64,000 nt of DNA from Bacillus sp. BGMRC 2118. GTDB lineage: Bacteria > Bacillota > Bacilli > Bacillales > SA4. The stretch covers positions 372,001 to 436,000 of the forward strand of contig VTTJ01000002.1 in the NCBI GenBank assembly GCA_008364785.1, written 5' to 3'. The number at the start of each line of letters is the position of its first letter. The stretch's first letter is position 1. The notes under the pieces are model-generated. The model saw only the letters and a program-made list of their open reading frames with translations. It had not been told where the DNA came from and did not search any database. Below are positions 27,062-35,803 of this stretch, piece after piece. The position numbers and the translations under genes are program-made.

Positions 27062-27601
27062 TTATACTTTTTTAAGCTTGAACGTACTTATCATTAGTAA
27101 AGAAAGTACTAACGTAAGGTACATAAAAATGTACGAGGGGATATAAGGAACAGCTAAGTAACTTAGTGTTACCAAGCAGCCAGCAGCTGTGATTGGTAAC
27201 CCTGTAAAATATCCGTTATTTTCAGTAATATTAAAACGTGCTAAACGAATCGCTCCACATGCGATATAAACGATACAAAAAATAATACCAGGTGCATCAA
27301 ACGTATATAAAACACCTTGGTAAATCAATAAAGCAGGTGCTACACCGAATGATATAATATCACACATGGAATCAAGTTGCTTGCCAAACTCGGATTCAAT
27401 CTGAAGCTTCCTGGCAACCATGCCGTCAAAACGATCAGCAAGCGCAGCTAAAAAAATTAATAATAAGCTTAAATTTAACTGTCCCTGCATGGCAAAGATA
27501 ATAGAAAAAGCACCAAGCATAAGGTTAAATAAGGTTAAAATATTCGCTGTTTGTGATTTTAATTTTTTCATTGTATGATCTACGTATTCCCATAAAAACA
27601 A
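27062..27601 (-). CDS. pssA: CDP-diacylglycerol-serine O-phosphatidyltransferase
   Basis: A membrane enzyme that makes phosphatidylserine from CDP-diacylglycerol and serine. The CDP-alcohol phosphotransferase motif DG-x2-AR-x8-G-x3-D-x3-D is complete (DGMVARKLQIESEFGKQLDS and the following CD). Five or six hydrophobic segments follow. The start is uncertain: TTG at 27601 (179 residues) follows GGGAGTGA, GTG at 27610 is nearer to it, and ATG at 27571 gives 169 residues. It is divergent from psd, the next enzyme in phosphatidylethanolamine synthesis. Confidence 0.9.
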   Translation of the reverse strand: MFLWEYVDHTMKKLKSQTANILTLFNLMLGAFSIIFAMQGQLNLSLLLIFLAALADRFDGMVARKLQIESEFGKQLDSMCDIISFGVAPALLIYQGVLYTFDAPGIIFCIVYIACGAIRLARFNITENNGYFTGLPITAAGCLVTLSYLAVPYIPSYIFMYLTLVLSLLMISTFKLKKV

Positions 27602-27787
27602 ACTAATCACTCCCTAGAGGGGTAAATCTTTTTACTGATAAAAAAGTTACTATTTTAAAGAAATGATTTCCCATGTTACTATGATAACAAGAAATTTACG
27701 AAAAGGGCACATAAAAAAATGGATTTTAACAATTTATTCATTATATGACAATCGTAAAGAGTAATTTACATCTGGAGGAACATTTAA

Positions 27788-28582
27788 TTGAAGAAATTTT
27801 TATATCGGTTTTTCATTGAATTAACCAATACAGCATTTATATCAAAACGGCTTGAGAAATTTACGAGATCTTCATATAGCAAACATATGATACCTACGTT
27901 TGTAAAAACGTATAAGATCAACGAAACAGAAATGCTTCAGCCAATAAACAGCTACGATTCACTGCATGAGTTATTCACCAGGAAATTAAATATGGATCGT
28001 CGCCCAATTGCGATCGGGGAAGAATTGGTAGTTAGCCCAGTGGATGCAGTAATTGAAGAATATGGTTCAATTGACGCTGATCAGACGTTTATTGCAAAAG
28101 GTAAAAAATACTCAATATCTGAAATGCTTCATCGGGATGAGGTAAAGAATAAATATCTAAATGGTATGTTCCTTATTCTTTATTTAAGTCCCAGTCATTA
28201 TCACCGTATTCATGCCCCGATATCTGGTGAAATTGTTGGGCAGTGGTCCCTGGGCACTTCCTCATATCCTGTGAATAAATGGGGAATTACATACGGAAAA
28301 AGTCCATTTACTAAAAATTATCGTGTTATATCTGAAGTCTTAAAAGGTGACGCACACTTAGCCATCGTGAAAGTAGGAGCAATGTTCGTAAATGGCATCG
28401 AATTGACACATGAAGGAGAAGCCATTGAAAAGGGGGAAGAAATTGGTTTCTTTGCCTTTGGTTCAACAATCATACTTTTATTCGAAAGAGACTCATTTAC
28501 ACTTGACCCTTCTATCCATAAGAAGATGGATATCTTAGTGGGACAACCTTTAGGTACATTTACAAAAAGGACAATGCATTAA
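27788..28582 (+). CDS. psd: Phosphatidylserine decarboxylase proenzyme
   Basis: A 264-residue proenzyme that converts phosphatidylserine to phosphatidylethanolamine. The self-cleavage site is Phe224-Gly225-Ser226-Thr227 (AFGSTIILLFE), where Ser226 becomes the pyruvoyl group of the small chain. Many enzymes have LGST; this one has FGST. The conserved HYHRIHAP block lies near residue 137. The start is TTG at 27788, 9 bases after GGAGG. The last 4 bp overlap the end of the convergent mrpG. Confidence 0.94.
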   Translation: MKKFLYRFFIELTNTAFISKRLEKFTRSSYSKHMIPTFVKTYKINETEMLQPINSYDSLHELFTRKLNMDRRPIAIGEELVVSPVDAVIEEYGSIDADQTFIAKGKKYSISEMLHRDEVKNKYLNGMFLILYLSPSHYHRIHAPISGEIVGQWSLGTSSYPVNKWGITYGKSPFTKNYRVISEVLKGDAHLAIVKVGAMFVNGIELTHEGEAIEKGEEIGFFAFGSTIILLFERDSFTLDPSIHKKMDILVGQPLGTFTKRTMH

Positions 28583-28965
28583 TTTGCATTGTCCATTTCT
28601 TTTTTCTTTTTCTCAATTGCTTGTTCTAGTTCATTTTTTACACTTTTCTCCCAAAGTGGGATTCCACTGTTATAGGCGGCTCTTGCCAGCATGTGCCCTG
28701 ACACAGGTAGTGTGAGAAAGATAAAGATGATTCCTAAAATTAAGGAACTGCTTAGTTCTTTTTCGAAGTATAAAAAGTAGATAAATGTTCCTAATAATAT
28801 GCTGGATATCCCTAGTGTCGCCCCTTTTGATGCTGCATGAGAACGCGTGTAAACATCAGGAAGACGAATTAATCCAATCGAGCTTGAGAAGATGAAGAAT
28901 GTACCAAATAACAGGAATATAGACACTAAGATAGAAATGAATGGACTAAAGTTAATCTCTGTCAT
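28579..28965 (-). CDS. mrpG: Na+/H+ antiporter subunit G
   Basis: A 128-residue membrane protein, the last of the Mrp operon. It has three helices (about residues 8-28, 42-60 and 65-85) and the typical FFIFSSSIGLIRLPDVYTRSH block and the DUF67/MnhG pattern, with a charged C-terminal tail. MrpG is part of the multi-subunit Na+/H+ exchanger for pH and sodium homeostasis. Its start overlaps the end of mrpF by 14 bp, and its end overlaps the convergent psd. Confidence 0.93.
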   Translation of the reverse strand: MTEINFSPFISILVSIFLLFGTFFIFSSSIGLIRLPDVYTRSHAASKGATLGISSILLGTFIYFLYFEKELSSSLILGIIFIFLTLPVSGHMLARAAYNSGIPLWEKSVKNELEQAIEKKKKEMDNAN

Positions 28966-29251
28966 TTTTGATGATCACACCTTTCTCAATGAACTTTGCA
29001 ATCGCAACTGTAGCAATAAAGGCTAAAATACCAATCAATAAAATGATGTCGTTGAAATAAGTCGTTTTTAACTGAATAGCCACTAAAGCTGCCATGGCAA
29101 TTAAGTTAATACCGATACTATCAAGTGCGATTGCACGGTCGGGATTTGTTGGTCCTTTAATGGTTCGGTATAACAACAATAATACAGAAACAGAAAGGAC
29201 GAGTAATGATATAATTATTGATCCGGTTAAGATGGCAGAGTATATGTCCAT
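28952..29251 (-). CDS. mrpF: Na+/H+ antiporter subunit F
   Basis: A 99-residue protein with three membrane helices (about residues 7-28, 42-60 and 65-85) and the MrpF/MnhF motif GPTNPDRAIALDSIG between the first two. It shows a 1-bp overlap with mrpE and a 14-bp overlap with mrpG, so translation is probably coupled. Confidence 0.94.
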   Translation of the reverse strand: MDIYSAILTGSIIISLLVLSVSVLLLLYRTIKGPTNPDRAIALDSIGINLIAMAALVAIQLKTTYFNDIILLIGILAFIATVAIAKFIEKGVIIKNDRD

Positions 29252-29733
29252 TATCTCGTCACCTCCATAATTGCAGCCTCAAATGTCCCTTTAATAGACT
29301 GTATGACTTCGTCTTTATCTCGTATATCCATGGCATGAATATAGATCGTTCGATAGTCTTGAGAAACTAATACAGACAATGTCCCAGGTGTTAGTGTGAT
29401 TAAATTTGCTAGTAATGTGATTTCCCAATTCTTCTTTAACTCTGTCGGTAACGCAATAATCCCCGGCTGTATATCTAATTCTTTTTGATAAACTACCTTT
29501 ACAATAGCTAGATTTGAGAGAATTAACTCACGAATAAATATATAAGTAAGCTTGCAGATTGCATATATCTTTACAAAATAAAATCTGCCTGGAATATATC
29601 GGTTAAAGATAAATAACAATAGTAGACCGACTAAAAAACCTAAAACGAAAAAGGAAAATGAAAAATCTTCCCATAAAAACATCCAAATGAAAGCAATTAA
29701 AATATTTAGTATTAATTGAAAGGCCATGAGCAC
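29251..29733 (-). CDS. mrpE: Na+/H+ antiporter subunit E
   Basis: A 160-residue protein with two N-terminal helices (about residues 5-48) and a cytoplasmic C-terminal domain. MnhE motifs include FNRYIPGRFYFVKIYAIC and ITLTPGTLSVLVSQDYRTIYIH. It directly abuts mrpD with no gap and overlaps mrpF by one base. Confidence 0.94.
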   Translation of the reverse strand: MLMAFQLILNILIAFIWMFLWEDFSFSFFVLGFLVGLLLLFIFNRYIPGRFYFVKIYAICKLTYIFIRELILSNLAIVKVVYQKELDIQPGIIALPTELKKNWEITLLANLITLTPGTLSVLVSQDYRTIYIHAMDIRDKDEVIQSIKGTFEAAIMEVTR

Positions 29734-31221
29734 CTACTCCTTTATCACATTTTCAATATAGTAGGAAGGACTCGCCAACACATCACCTATAAACTGAATA
29801 TAAGGATAAACAACTTCTGCTCCTACACCTAAGAAAATCGAGAAGGCTAATAAGAACGATACAGGTGGGATTACACCCTTCATTGAGATATGTTTTCCGT
29901 TATATTCCTTTTCTTCACCCCAAAATGCTGTTATAAAAATTCTAATAACAGATAAGAGAATTAGGAGACTTAATAATAGCGCCAAAATTATAGCGAAGTA
30001 ATGACCTTCTTCTAAACCACCACGGACTAATAGGTATTTACCAATAAATCCGCTGAATGGAGGAATTCCTGCTACAACTAAAGCTGAAACAAAGAATAAC
30101 CATCCGAGTAGTGGATAACGGTGTATAAGTCCACCCATTTTCCGTATATCAGTCGTTCCTGTAATGGAAACAACTGCTCCTGCCAGGAGGAATAATGCAC
30201 ATTTAACAATCATGTCATGAATTAGATAATAAACTGTACCTGCAAGGGACGTTACACTGAAAACACCAATACCAATTAACATAAACCCTACAGCGGGAAT
30301 AATGTTATAAGCAATAATCAGCTTAATGTTATGTGTTGAGAGTGCACCTATGACACCAAATAAAATTGTAAGTACACCGATAATGATAAACAGCTGATGT
30401 GTAAACTGGGCTTCATAGCCGAATATAACCGTAAATGTTCGAAGGATAGAGTATATCCCTACCTTTGTTAATAACGACCCAAATAAAGCTGCTACAACCG
30501 GGTGTGGCACTGCGTAAGACTTAGGTAACCAAAAATAGAGTGGGAATAATGCACCCTTTGTTGCAAAAACAAAGAATAACATAATTGCGATTGTAGTTAA
30601 TATACCTGCCTGCTCAATTTCCCCAACTCGTACACCTAACTGTGCTATGTTCACAGTACCTGTTACGGAATATAAAAAGGCGATGGTCGTGACAAAAATA
30701 ATGGAAGAAAAAACATTTATTAATACATACTTTATGGATTCTCGTAACTGTTCCTTGCCACTACCAAAGATGATTAAGGCATAGGAAGACATGAGAAGTA
30801 CCTCAAAAAATACAAATAGGTTAAATAAATCTCCTGTTAGGAAAGCACCCGAGACTCCAGCGATTAAGAAATGATAAAACATGTAAAAGAAATAGCGTTG
30901 TTCGGTAGCCTTTATCGTGTAAAAGGAATACATCGCAATTGCAACTGAAATGATAGTAGTTGTAGATACAAGGGTCATGGCTAATTCATCTGCTACAATC
31001 ACTATACCGAATGGTGCTTTCCAATTACCTGTCTCCAATACAATGGGGCCATGATTGAAGACATAAATAGTTAAAAAGAAAGATAATAAAAGCTGGGATA
31101 TGCTAAATATTGCGGTCATCATGCGTGTGGCAACAGGCTTCTTATTCAGAAAAACAGCTAAAATACCTGCTAAAACGGGCAATAACACCGGTAGGATCGC
31201 TAAATTGTTAAAATTACTCAT
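29734..31221 (-). CDS. mrpD: Na+/H+ antiporter subunit D
   Basis: A 495-residue proton-translocating subunit of the NuoN/NuoM type with about 14 membrane helices. Conserved points are FEVLLMSSYALIIFG (the key glutamate in helix 5, about residue 137) and the lysine-containing stretches LFGSLLTKVGIY and HDMIVKCALF. It overlaps mrpC by 8 bp and abuts mrpE. Confidence 0.95.
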   Translation of the reverse strand: MSNFNNLAILPVLLPVLAGILAVFLNKKPVATRMMTAIFSISQLLLSFFLTIYVFNHGPIVLETGNWKAPFGIVIVADELAMTLVSTTTIISVAIAMYSFYTIKATEQRYFFYMFYHFLIAGVSGAFLTGDLFNLFVFFEVLLMSSYALIIFGSGKEQLRESIKYVLINVFSSIIFVTTIAFLYSVTGTVNIAQLGVRVGEIEQAGILTTIAIMLFFVFATKGALFPLYFWLPKSYAVPHPVVAALFGSLLTKVGIYSILRTFTVIFGYEAQFTHQLFIIIGVLTILFGVIGALSTHNIKLIIAYNIIPAVGFMLIGIGVFSVTSLAGTVYYLIHDMIVKCALFLLAGAVVSITGTTDIRKMGGLIHRYPLLGWLFFVSALVVAGIPPFSGFIGKYLLVRGGLEEGHYFAIILALLLSLLILLSVIRIFITAFWGEEKEYNGKHISMKGVIPPVSFLLAFSIFLGVGAEVVYPYIQFIGDVLASPSYYIENVIKE

Positions 31222-31552
31222 TTTCTGTACCCCTTAATTCTTCTAAGTTATCTGTCCCGTTTGCTTTAAATGTTTTGTATGCCAAGACTAATAAAAAAGA
31301 AGTGATACCAAAACTAATAACAATAGATGTTAATATGAGAGCTTGCGGCAAAGGGTCGGTGTAGGTGGTAATCCCATCCTTCAGAATGGGGGGCGCTCCT
31401 TTTCGCAACCCGCCCATTGTTAAAATGAATAAATGAGCACCATGTGACAGCAATACAGTCCCAAATATCACTTTAATTAATCGCTTCTGTAATAATAAAT
31501 AAACTCCACATGTAAACAAAATTCCAGAGAGAATTGACATAATGACTTCCAT
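31214..31552 (-). CDS. mrpC: Na+/H+ antiporter subunit C
   Basis: A 112-residue NuoK-like protein with three helices. The MrpC signature includes SHGAHLFILTMGGLRKGAPPIL and DPLPQALILTSIVISFG. It begins only 4 bp after the mrpA stop; in the usual operon mrpB lies between the two. Confidence 0.95.
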   Translation of the reverse strand: MEVIMSILSGILFTCGVYLLLQKRLIKVIFGTVLLSHGAHLFILTMGGLRKGAPPILKDGITTYTDPLPQALILTSIVISFGITSFLLVLAYKTFKANGTDNLEELRGTENE

Positions 31553-31556
31553 TTAT

Positions 31557-33893
31557 TCAGGCATCTCCCTTTTTCTTATATTTAATTAGTGCTACGATTC
31601 CAAGTGCTGCTACACCTAACACACTAATTTCAAACATCGTATCTAGACCTCTCATATCAACTAAAATCACATTGACAATATTATTTCCTCCACCAAGTGT
31701 ATAGGATGTCTCAACAAAGTAGTTGGAGATAGATTCGAACCATTTAGAGCTATGAGAAGATAAACCAACTAATGTGATGAACACACCGAATGAAATAGAT
31801 ATGACCAAGTTAACAAAGTTGTTAGATTTCGATTCTTTTTCTTCTTTTAACTTTGGTAAGTGATAAAAAGCAAGTAAAAATAATGCGACCGTTACAGTTT
31901 CAACGATTAATTGAGTAAGTGCCAAATCTGGTGCTGAGTAAAATACGAATAACAAAGATAATCCGTATCCAACTACTCCTAAAACAAGAATACCTGCGAT
32001 TCGGTTCGAGATGAATAAAACTGAAATAGCAGCAATCATCATTACTACAGCAATCGCAATCTCAGGTACCGATAATGAGGCTCCTTCGAAGGTAAATGCC
32101 CATCCATCTGTTAGAAACAGTGTTAACAGACCAACAATGGCCATAAATCCAACAATCATTCTTACATAATTCCGTAAAGATCCTGACATATAAGAGGTTG
32201 TGATAAGCTTCGACCCATTGACAACACCGCTTAGGATGTAATCATATCCCTTATTTAAGCTCCAAGCTCCTGGTACTCGGTTGTATACATGTACCCATTT
32301 CTCTCTTGTCAGGAATAAGATAATCCCAACCACTAACACAGTTAATGACATGATCAAAGGTAAATTATAAAATCCATGCCAGAACTTAATATGTGTGTGT
32401 GATACTTCTCCCATTACTGCAGAGGTAGCAGGAGAAAGTAAATAATGATTGAAAGGGCCAGGGAATAGAGCGATCACAACAATTAATGTTACTAATATAA
32501 TTGGTGATAACAGCATTCCAAAAGGTGGGTCATGGGGCTTTCTTTCAAGTTTATCTAACTGAAGCTTTCCAGTAAAAGTTTTGAAGAACAGAACCATAGA
32601 ATAGACGAATGTAAAAATACTTCCAAGTAAAGCAATGAAAGGTATATAAGGTCCTACAGTCTGATAGATTGTTCCTCCTTCTCTACTTAAGTCAACTGTT
32701 GCATCAAAGAACATCTCTTTACTTAAAAATCCGTTAAAGATAGGAAGTGGAACACCAGCCATAGAAAATACACCAAATATAGCTAAAGTCGCGGTGATTG
32801 GCATTAACGTGTATAATCCACCTAATCTTCTTATATCGCGCGTTCCTGCTTCGTGATCTACAATACCTGCGACCATGAAGAGACTTCCTTTGAACGTAGC
32901 GTGATTTAGAATATGGAAGATTGCTGCAAAGACAGCCACACCCGTTCCAAAACCTAACATGGCCATAATCATACCAAGTTGGCTAATGGTTGAGTAAGCA
33001 AGAATTCCTTTTAAATCTGTCTGTTTCACTGCCATATAAGAGCCCCAACATAATGTAATGAGACCGATAGAAGAAACAATGATAAAGAATTCATCAGTTC
33101 CAGCAAAAATTAACGATAGACGGGCAACTAAATAGATACCAGCTTTAACCATTGTAGCTGAGTGCAAGTATGCACTAACCGGAGTAGGTGCTTCCATCGC
33201 GTCTGGAAGCCATATATGAAATGGAAACTGTGCTGACTTTGTAAATGCACCAGTAAGAATAAGCAAAATAATAGCCGTAAAATAAGGACTGCTTGTAATG
33301 AGTTCACTGTACTCAATCATTCCCCTAATGCTGGATGTACCGGTTATAATAGACATCCAAACAAAGCCAGCGAACATCGCTAATCCACCTAAAACCGTGA
33401 TAAGCATAGACTTTAATGCACCGTATCTAGATTTTTCTCTATAGTTCCAAAACCCAATTAATAAAAAGGACGAAAGGCTAGTGAGTTCCCAAAAAACATA
33501 GAATACAAAGACATTATCTGAGAATACAACACCAAGCATTGCCGTCATAAATATTAGAAGATATGTATAAAAATGACCTAGCTTCTCCGTTTTATGTAGG
33601 TAAAAAATAGAATATAAGACAACTAAGCTTCCGATCCCAGAAATTAACAGACCAAATAATAAACTTAATCCATCTACATATAAGTCGTAATTGATTCCCA
33701 AGGATGGAAGCCAATTAAGCGTCAAATAAAATGGTCGATCTACTATTTTTGGTAGATAAGAAAGTAAATAAATAAAAATGCTAATCGGAATCACTAAAAC
33801 CATCCAACCTGTATGTATACGTTTTATGTGTCGATAGAGGATTGGTGTGAATATAGAAAAAAGCAATGGTGCAAGTATTAGAACGTGAAGCAT
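31557..33893 (-). CDS. mrpA: Na+/H+ antiporter subunit A
   Basis: A 778-residue NuoL-like subunit with about 20 membrane helices. The N-terminal proton-pumping part has FYVFWELTSLSSFLLIGFW, HSATMVKAGIYLVARLS and HILNHATFKGSLFM. The C-terminal part has MbhD/MbhE-like domains (SAPDLALTQLIVETVTVALF and NIVNVILVDMRGLDTMFEI). AAAGGAGG precedes the ATG on the minus strand. It is the first gene of the Mrp unit and of usual length, so mrpB is not fused to it. Confidence 0.96.
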   Translation of the reverse strand: MLHVLILAPLLFSIFTPILYRHIKRIHTGWMVLVIPISIFIYLLSYLPKIVDRPFYLTLNWLPSLGINYDLYVDGLSLLFGLLISGIGSLVVLYSIFYLHKTEKLGHFYTYLLIFMTAMLGVVFSDNVFVFYVFWELTSLSSFLLIGFWNYREKSRYGALKSMLITVLGGLAMFAGFVWMSIITGTSSIRGMIEYSELITSSPYFTAIILLILTGAFTKSAQFPFHIWLPDAMEAPTPVSAYLHSATMVKAGIYLVARLSLIFAGTDEFFIIVSSIGLITLCWGSYMAVKQTDLKGILAYSTISQLGMIMAMLGFGTGVAVFAAIFHILNHATFKGSLFMVAGIVDHEAGTRDIRRLGGLYTLMPITATLAIFGVFSMAGVPLPIFNGFLSKEMFFDATVDLSREGGTIYQTVGPYIPFIALLGSIFTFVYSMVLFFKTFTGKLQLDKLERKPHDPPFGMLLSPIILVTLIVVIALFPGPFNHYLLSPATSAVMGEVSHTHIKFWHGFYNLPLIMSLTVLVVGIILFLTREKWVHVYNRVPGAWSLNKGYDYILSGVVNGSKLITTSYMSGSLRNYVRMIVGFMAIVGLLTLFLTDGWAFTFEGASLSVPEIAIAVVMMIAAISVLFISNRIAGILVLGVVGYGLSLLFVFYSAPDLALTQLIVETVTVALFLLAFYHLPKLKEEKESKSNNFVNLVISISFGVFITLVGLSSHSSKWFESISNYFVETSYTLGGGNNIVNVILVDMRGLDTMFEISVLGVAALGIVALIKYKKKGDA

Positions 33894-33931
33894 CTCTTAA
33901 TCCTCCTTTACAATATTATTCTCTTCTATTA

Positions 33932-33961
33932 ATTGTACCCACATTTTGAATATAACTTCAA
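33932..33961 (-). promoter_or_regulatory. Probable SigA promoter of the mrp operon
   Basis: On the minus strand TTGAAG (33961-33956) and TACAAT (33937-33932) are separated by 18 bp, about 40 bp before mrpA. Confidence 0.55.
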
Positions 33962-34046
33962 CTAATAACCCTATAATAAATTTAGTGGAAAACTGTATGA
34001 AATCAGGTTTTTAAATACATATTAAATAAGAAGGGATGTGCTAAAA

Positions 34047-34493
34047 ATGCGTAATTTTTTCTTAATAATATTTTTTATTATATTGATTTCTGGTTGTTCA
34101 GCCAAAAAAGATAATCAAGAAACCTTATTGCCAAGAGAATATTACCGCACCATTATGAAAAATGCCGATATTGGCGTTGCATTATACAAACCAAAAGATG
34201 AAATGTATGGAATTATTCCAACGATCATTGAGAATGAAAAAGTTAGTGATGCAATTTATGTGACTCATGAGGGAACTACATATATAGGTGTGAAAATAAA
34301 GCCGTATCATAGGAATGTAAGGCATGAAGTACTCGAAGAACTATCTGCAATTACCTCTGTATCAATTGGAAATATTATAGATGATCCAAGAAAATATAGA
34401 GTAATGGAAAAGTTAGTACAGGATAAAGAGACAAATGGAGTTAATGAAGAGTGGACCAAGGAATGGTCAACTTTTGTCGAACAACTCAAATGA
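34047..34493 (+). CDS. Putative lipoprotein (148 aa)
   Basis: A 148-residue exported lipoprotein. The signal peptide MRNFFLIIFFIILISGCS has a lipobox, LISGC, with the lipid-bearing Cys at residue 16. The mature part has an alternating strand/helix pattern (VSDAIYVTHEGTTYIGVKI, then a charged helix). It is vaguely like YhcN/YlaJ sporulation lipoproteins, but I cannot assign it. ATG at 34047 is chosen because GTG at 34038 is too close to AAGGG. Confidence 0.75.
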   Translation: MRNFFLIIFFIILISGCSAKKDNQETLLPREYYRTIMKNADIGVALYKPKDEMYGIIPTIIENEKVSDAIYVTHEGTTYIGVKIKPYHRNVRHEVLEELSAITSVSIGNIIDDPRKYRVMEKLVQDKETNGVNEEWTKEWSTFVEQLK

Positions 34494-34506
34494 GAACTAT
34501 ACAAAA

Positions 34507-34663
34507 GGCTGTTTTCGTATAGATTATATTTTTACCTTAGTATCTAGTTACTACTATGCATAAAGAGAGTTGCTCTTTTCTTTTACAACCTCAATTTGCT
34601 TCTAGAACTGGTTATACACCCAAAATAATTGTACTAAAAGCAACAAAGTTTTAGAAAAGAGCC
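34507..34663 (-). mobile_element. Non-autonomous repeat, copy C (157 bp, internal deletion)
   Basis: It runs from GGCTGTTTTCGTATAG to TTAGAAAAGAGCC and is flanked by a perfect 8-bp direct repeat, ATACAAAA (34499-34506 and 34664-34671). A part that contains the AAAATCC hairpin is missing. It lies just after the lipoprotein gene. Confidence 0.85.
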
Positions 34664-34700
34664 ATACAAAAAGAGCCGATTAAAAATCGGCTCTTCTACT
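34664..34700. terminator. Bidirectional terminator between the lipoprotein gene and sda
   Basis: AGAGCCGAT-TAAAA-ATCGGCTCT is a perfect 9-bp stem; T-run TTTTTG follows on the minus strand, for sda. Confidence 0.85.
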
Positions 34701-34711
34701 ATGTCTAATAT

Positions 34712-34852
34712 TTATGACGAAAGTTTAATGTTATGTCCCAAAGCTCTGCGTTTTATTTCAATTTCAATTAAGTGGATAAATTCAGGGCTAAGCTTTAACT
34801 CGATTGCTTTGTAATACGATTCAATAAGTAGCTCATCAGATAATTTTTTCAT
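34712..34852 (-). CDS. sda: Sporulation histidine kinase inhibitor Sda (46 aa)
   Basis: The 46-residue product begins [20 protein letters not shown] and ends LGHNIKLSS, a clear match to Sda, the helical-hairpin inhibitor of KinA that blocks sporulation during DNA replication stress. The strong GGAGG lies 25 bases before the ATG, with a hairpin (TTGCC-GTTC-GGCAA) between them. The gene faces yqeG across a DnaA-box cluster, as in B. subtilis, where DnaA activates sda. Confidence 0.94.
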   Translation of the reverse strand: MKKLSDELLIESYYKAIELKLSPEFIHLIEIEIKRRALGHNIKLSS

Positions 34853-34968
34853 AATGTATTGCCGAACGGCAAGCCCACCTCCTTAATTTTATTTTTTAGA
34901 CTTAAAAAACTGGTTCTATTTTCTACTCATTCTTCATACAATAGTGAGTTGTTTGTTTATGTAAGTTT

Positions 34969-34997
34969 AATCTAACATGATTTAAATTAGAGAACAA
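34969..34997 (-). promoter_or_regulatory. Probable promoter of sda
   Basis: On the minus strand TTGTTC (34997-34992) and TAGATT (34974-34969) with a 17-bp spacer. DnaA boxes begin 9 bp upstream of the -35. Confidence 0.5.
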
Positions 34998-35005
34998 CCG
35001 TTCTG

Positions 35006-35104
35006 TTATCCACAAGAAATAGTGGATAAATTGTGGATGAACTGTTTATAAATGGAAGAATAACACTATTATCAGTATGTATAATGTTAATAACTTTATC
35101 CACA
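35006..35104. promoter_or_regulatory. DnaA-box cluster between sda and yqeG
   Basis: Two perfect boxes TTATCCACA (35006-35014 and 35096-35104) and two one-mismatch boxes on the minus strand, TTATCCACT (35021-35029) and TCATCCACA (35032-35040). B. subtilis has a DnaA-box cluster in the same place. Confidence 0.88.
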
Positions 35105-35200
35105 CATGTAGAAATTGAAGAAAATTTGTCGAAAAGTTTTTATTTTTTTCTATTTTTACTACTATTACTATGAATATTTACTTTGTTTTTTAATTTTATT

Positions 35201-35229
35201 TTGAAACTTTCAAGGAAATTGGTTATGAT
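35201..35229 (+). promoter_or_regulatory. Probable promoter of yqeG
   Basis: TTGAAA (35201-35206), 17-bp spacer, TATGAT (35224-35229); the gene starts 56 bp later. Confidence 0.6.
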
Positions 35230-35284
35230 GTATGTCGATGTAGAAAGCTAGTATACATATGGAATAATAATTGAGGTGTTCAAC

Positions 35285-35800
35285 TTGTTAACAAATTTTT
35301 TACCTAGTGAGCATGTAAAGACTATATTTGATATTAAAGCAAAGGCGTTAAAGGAAAGAGGAATAAAAGGAATCATTACAGATTTAGATAATACGTTAGT
35401 GGAATGGGATCGCCCATTTGCGACGCCAGAATTGATAGAATGGTTTAAATCCATGGTAGAAGAAGATATAAAGGTTACAATCGTATCAAATAATAATAAA
35501 GAACGAGTCGAGGCATTTGCTGCACCAGTCAACGTTCCTTTCATTTTTCGTGCAAAAAAGCCGATGACAAAAGCTTTTAAGCAGGCATTAAACAGCATGA
35601 AGCTGAAATCAGAGGATGTAGTAGTTATCGGAGATCAGCTATTAACAGATGTCCTAGGTGGTAACAGATTAGGACTCCATACTATTCTTGTCGTTCCTGT
35701 TACACAGTCTGACGGCTTTATCACCAAATTTAATCGTCGTGTTGAAAGAACGATACTAAAGAAATTGAAACAAAAGGGTATGATTCAATGGGGGGAATAA
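35285..35800 (+). CDS. yqeG: YqeG family HAD phosphatase
   Basis: A 171-residue HAD-superfamily IIIA protein. Motif I is ITDLDNTLVEWDRP (about residues 31-44), motif II is the TIVSNNN stretch, and the last motif is VIGDQLLTDVLGGN. It is closest to phosphatidylglycerophosphatase-like YqeG proteins; the substrate is not certain. TTG at 35285 follows GAGGTG by 6 bases and gives the B. subtilis N-terminus; the GTG at 35276 lies within the ribosome-binding site. It begins the yqeG-yqeM run. Confidence 0.9.
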   Translation: MLTNFLPSEHVKTIFDIKAKALKERGIKGIITDLDNTLVEWDRPFATPELIEWFKSMVEEDIKVTIVSNNNKERVEAFAAPVNVPFIFRAKKPMTKAFKQALNSMKLKSEDVVVIGDQLLTDVLGGNRLGLHTILVVPVTQSDGFITKFNRRVERTILKKLKQKGMIQWGE

Positions 35801-35803
35801 TTT

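Noticed and set aside
29734..33893. A hidden mrpB fused in mrpA or mrpD
   Set aside because: Both proteins have usual lengths and their own C-terminal domains; no HNAPGGGF-type motif occurs in them.
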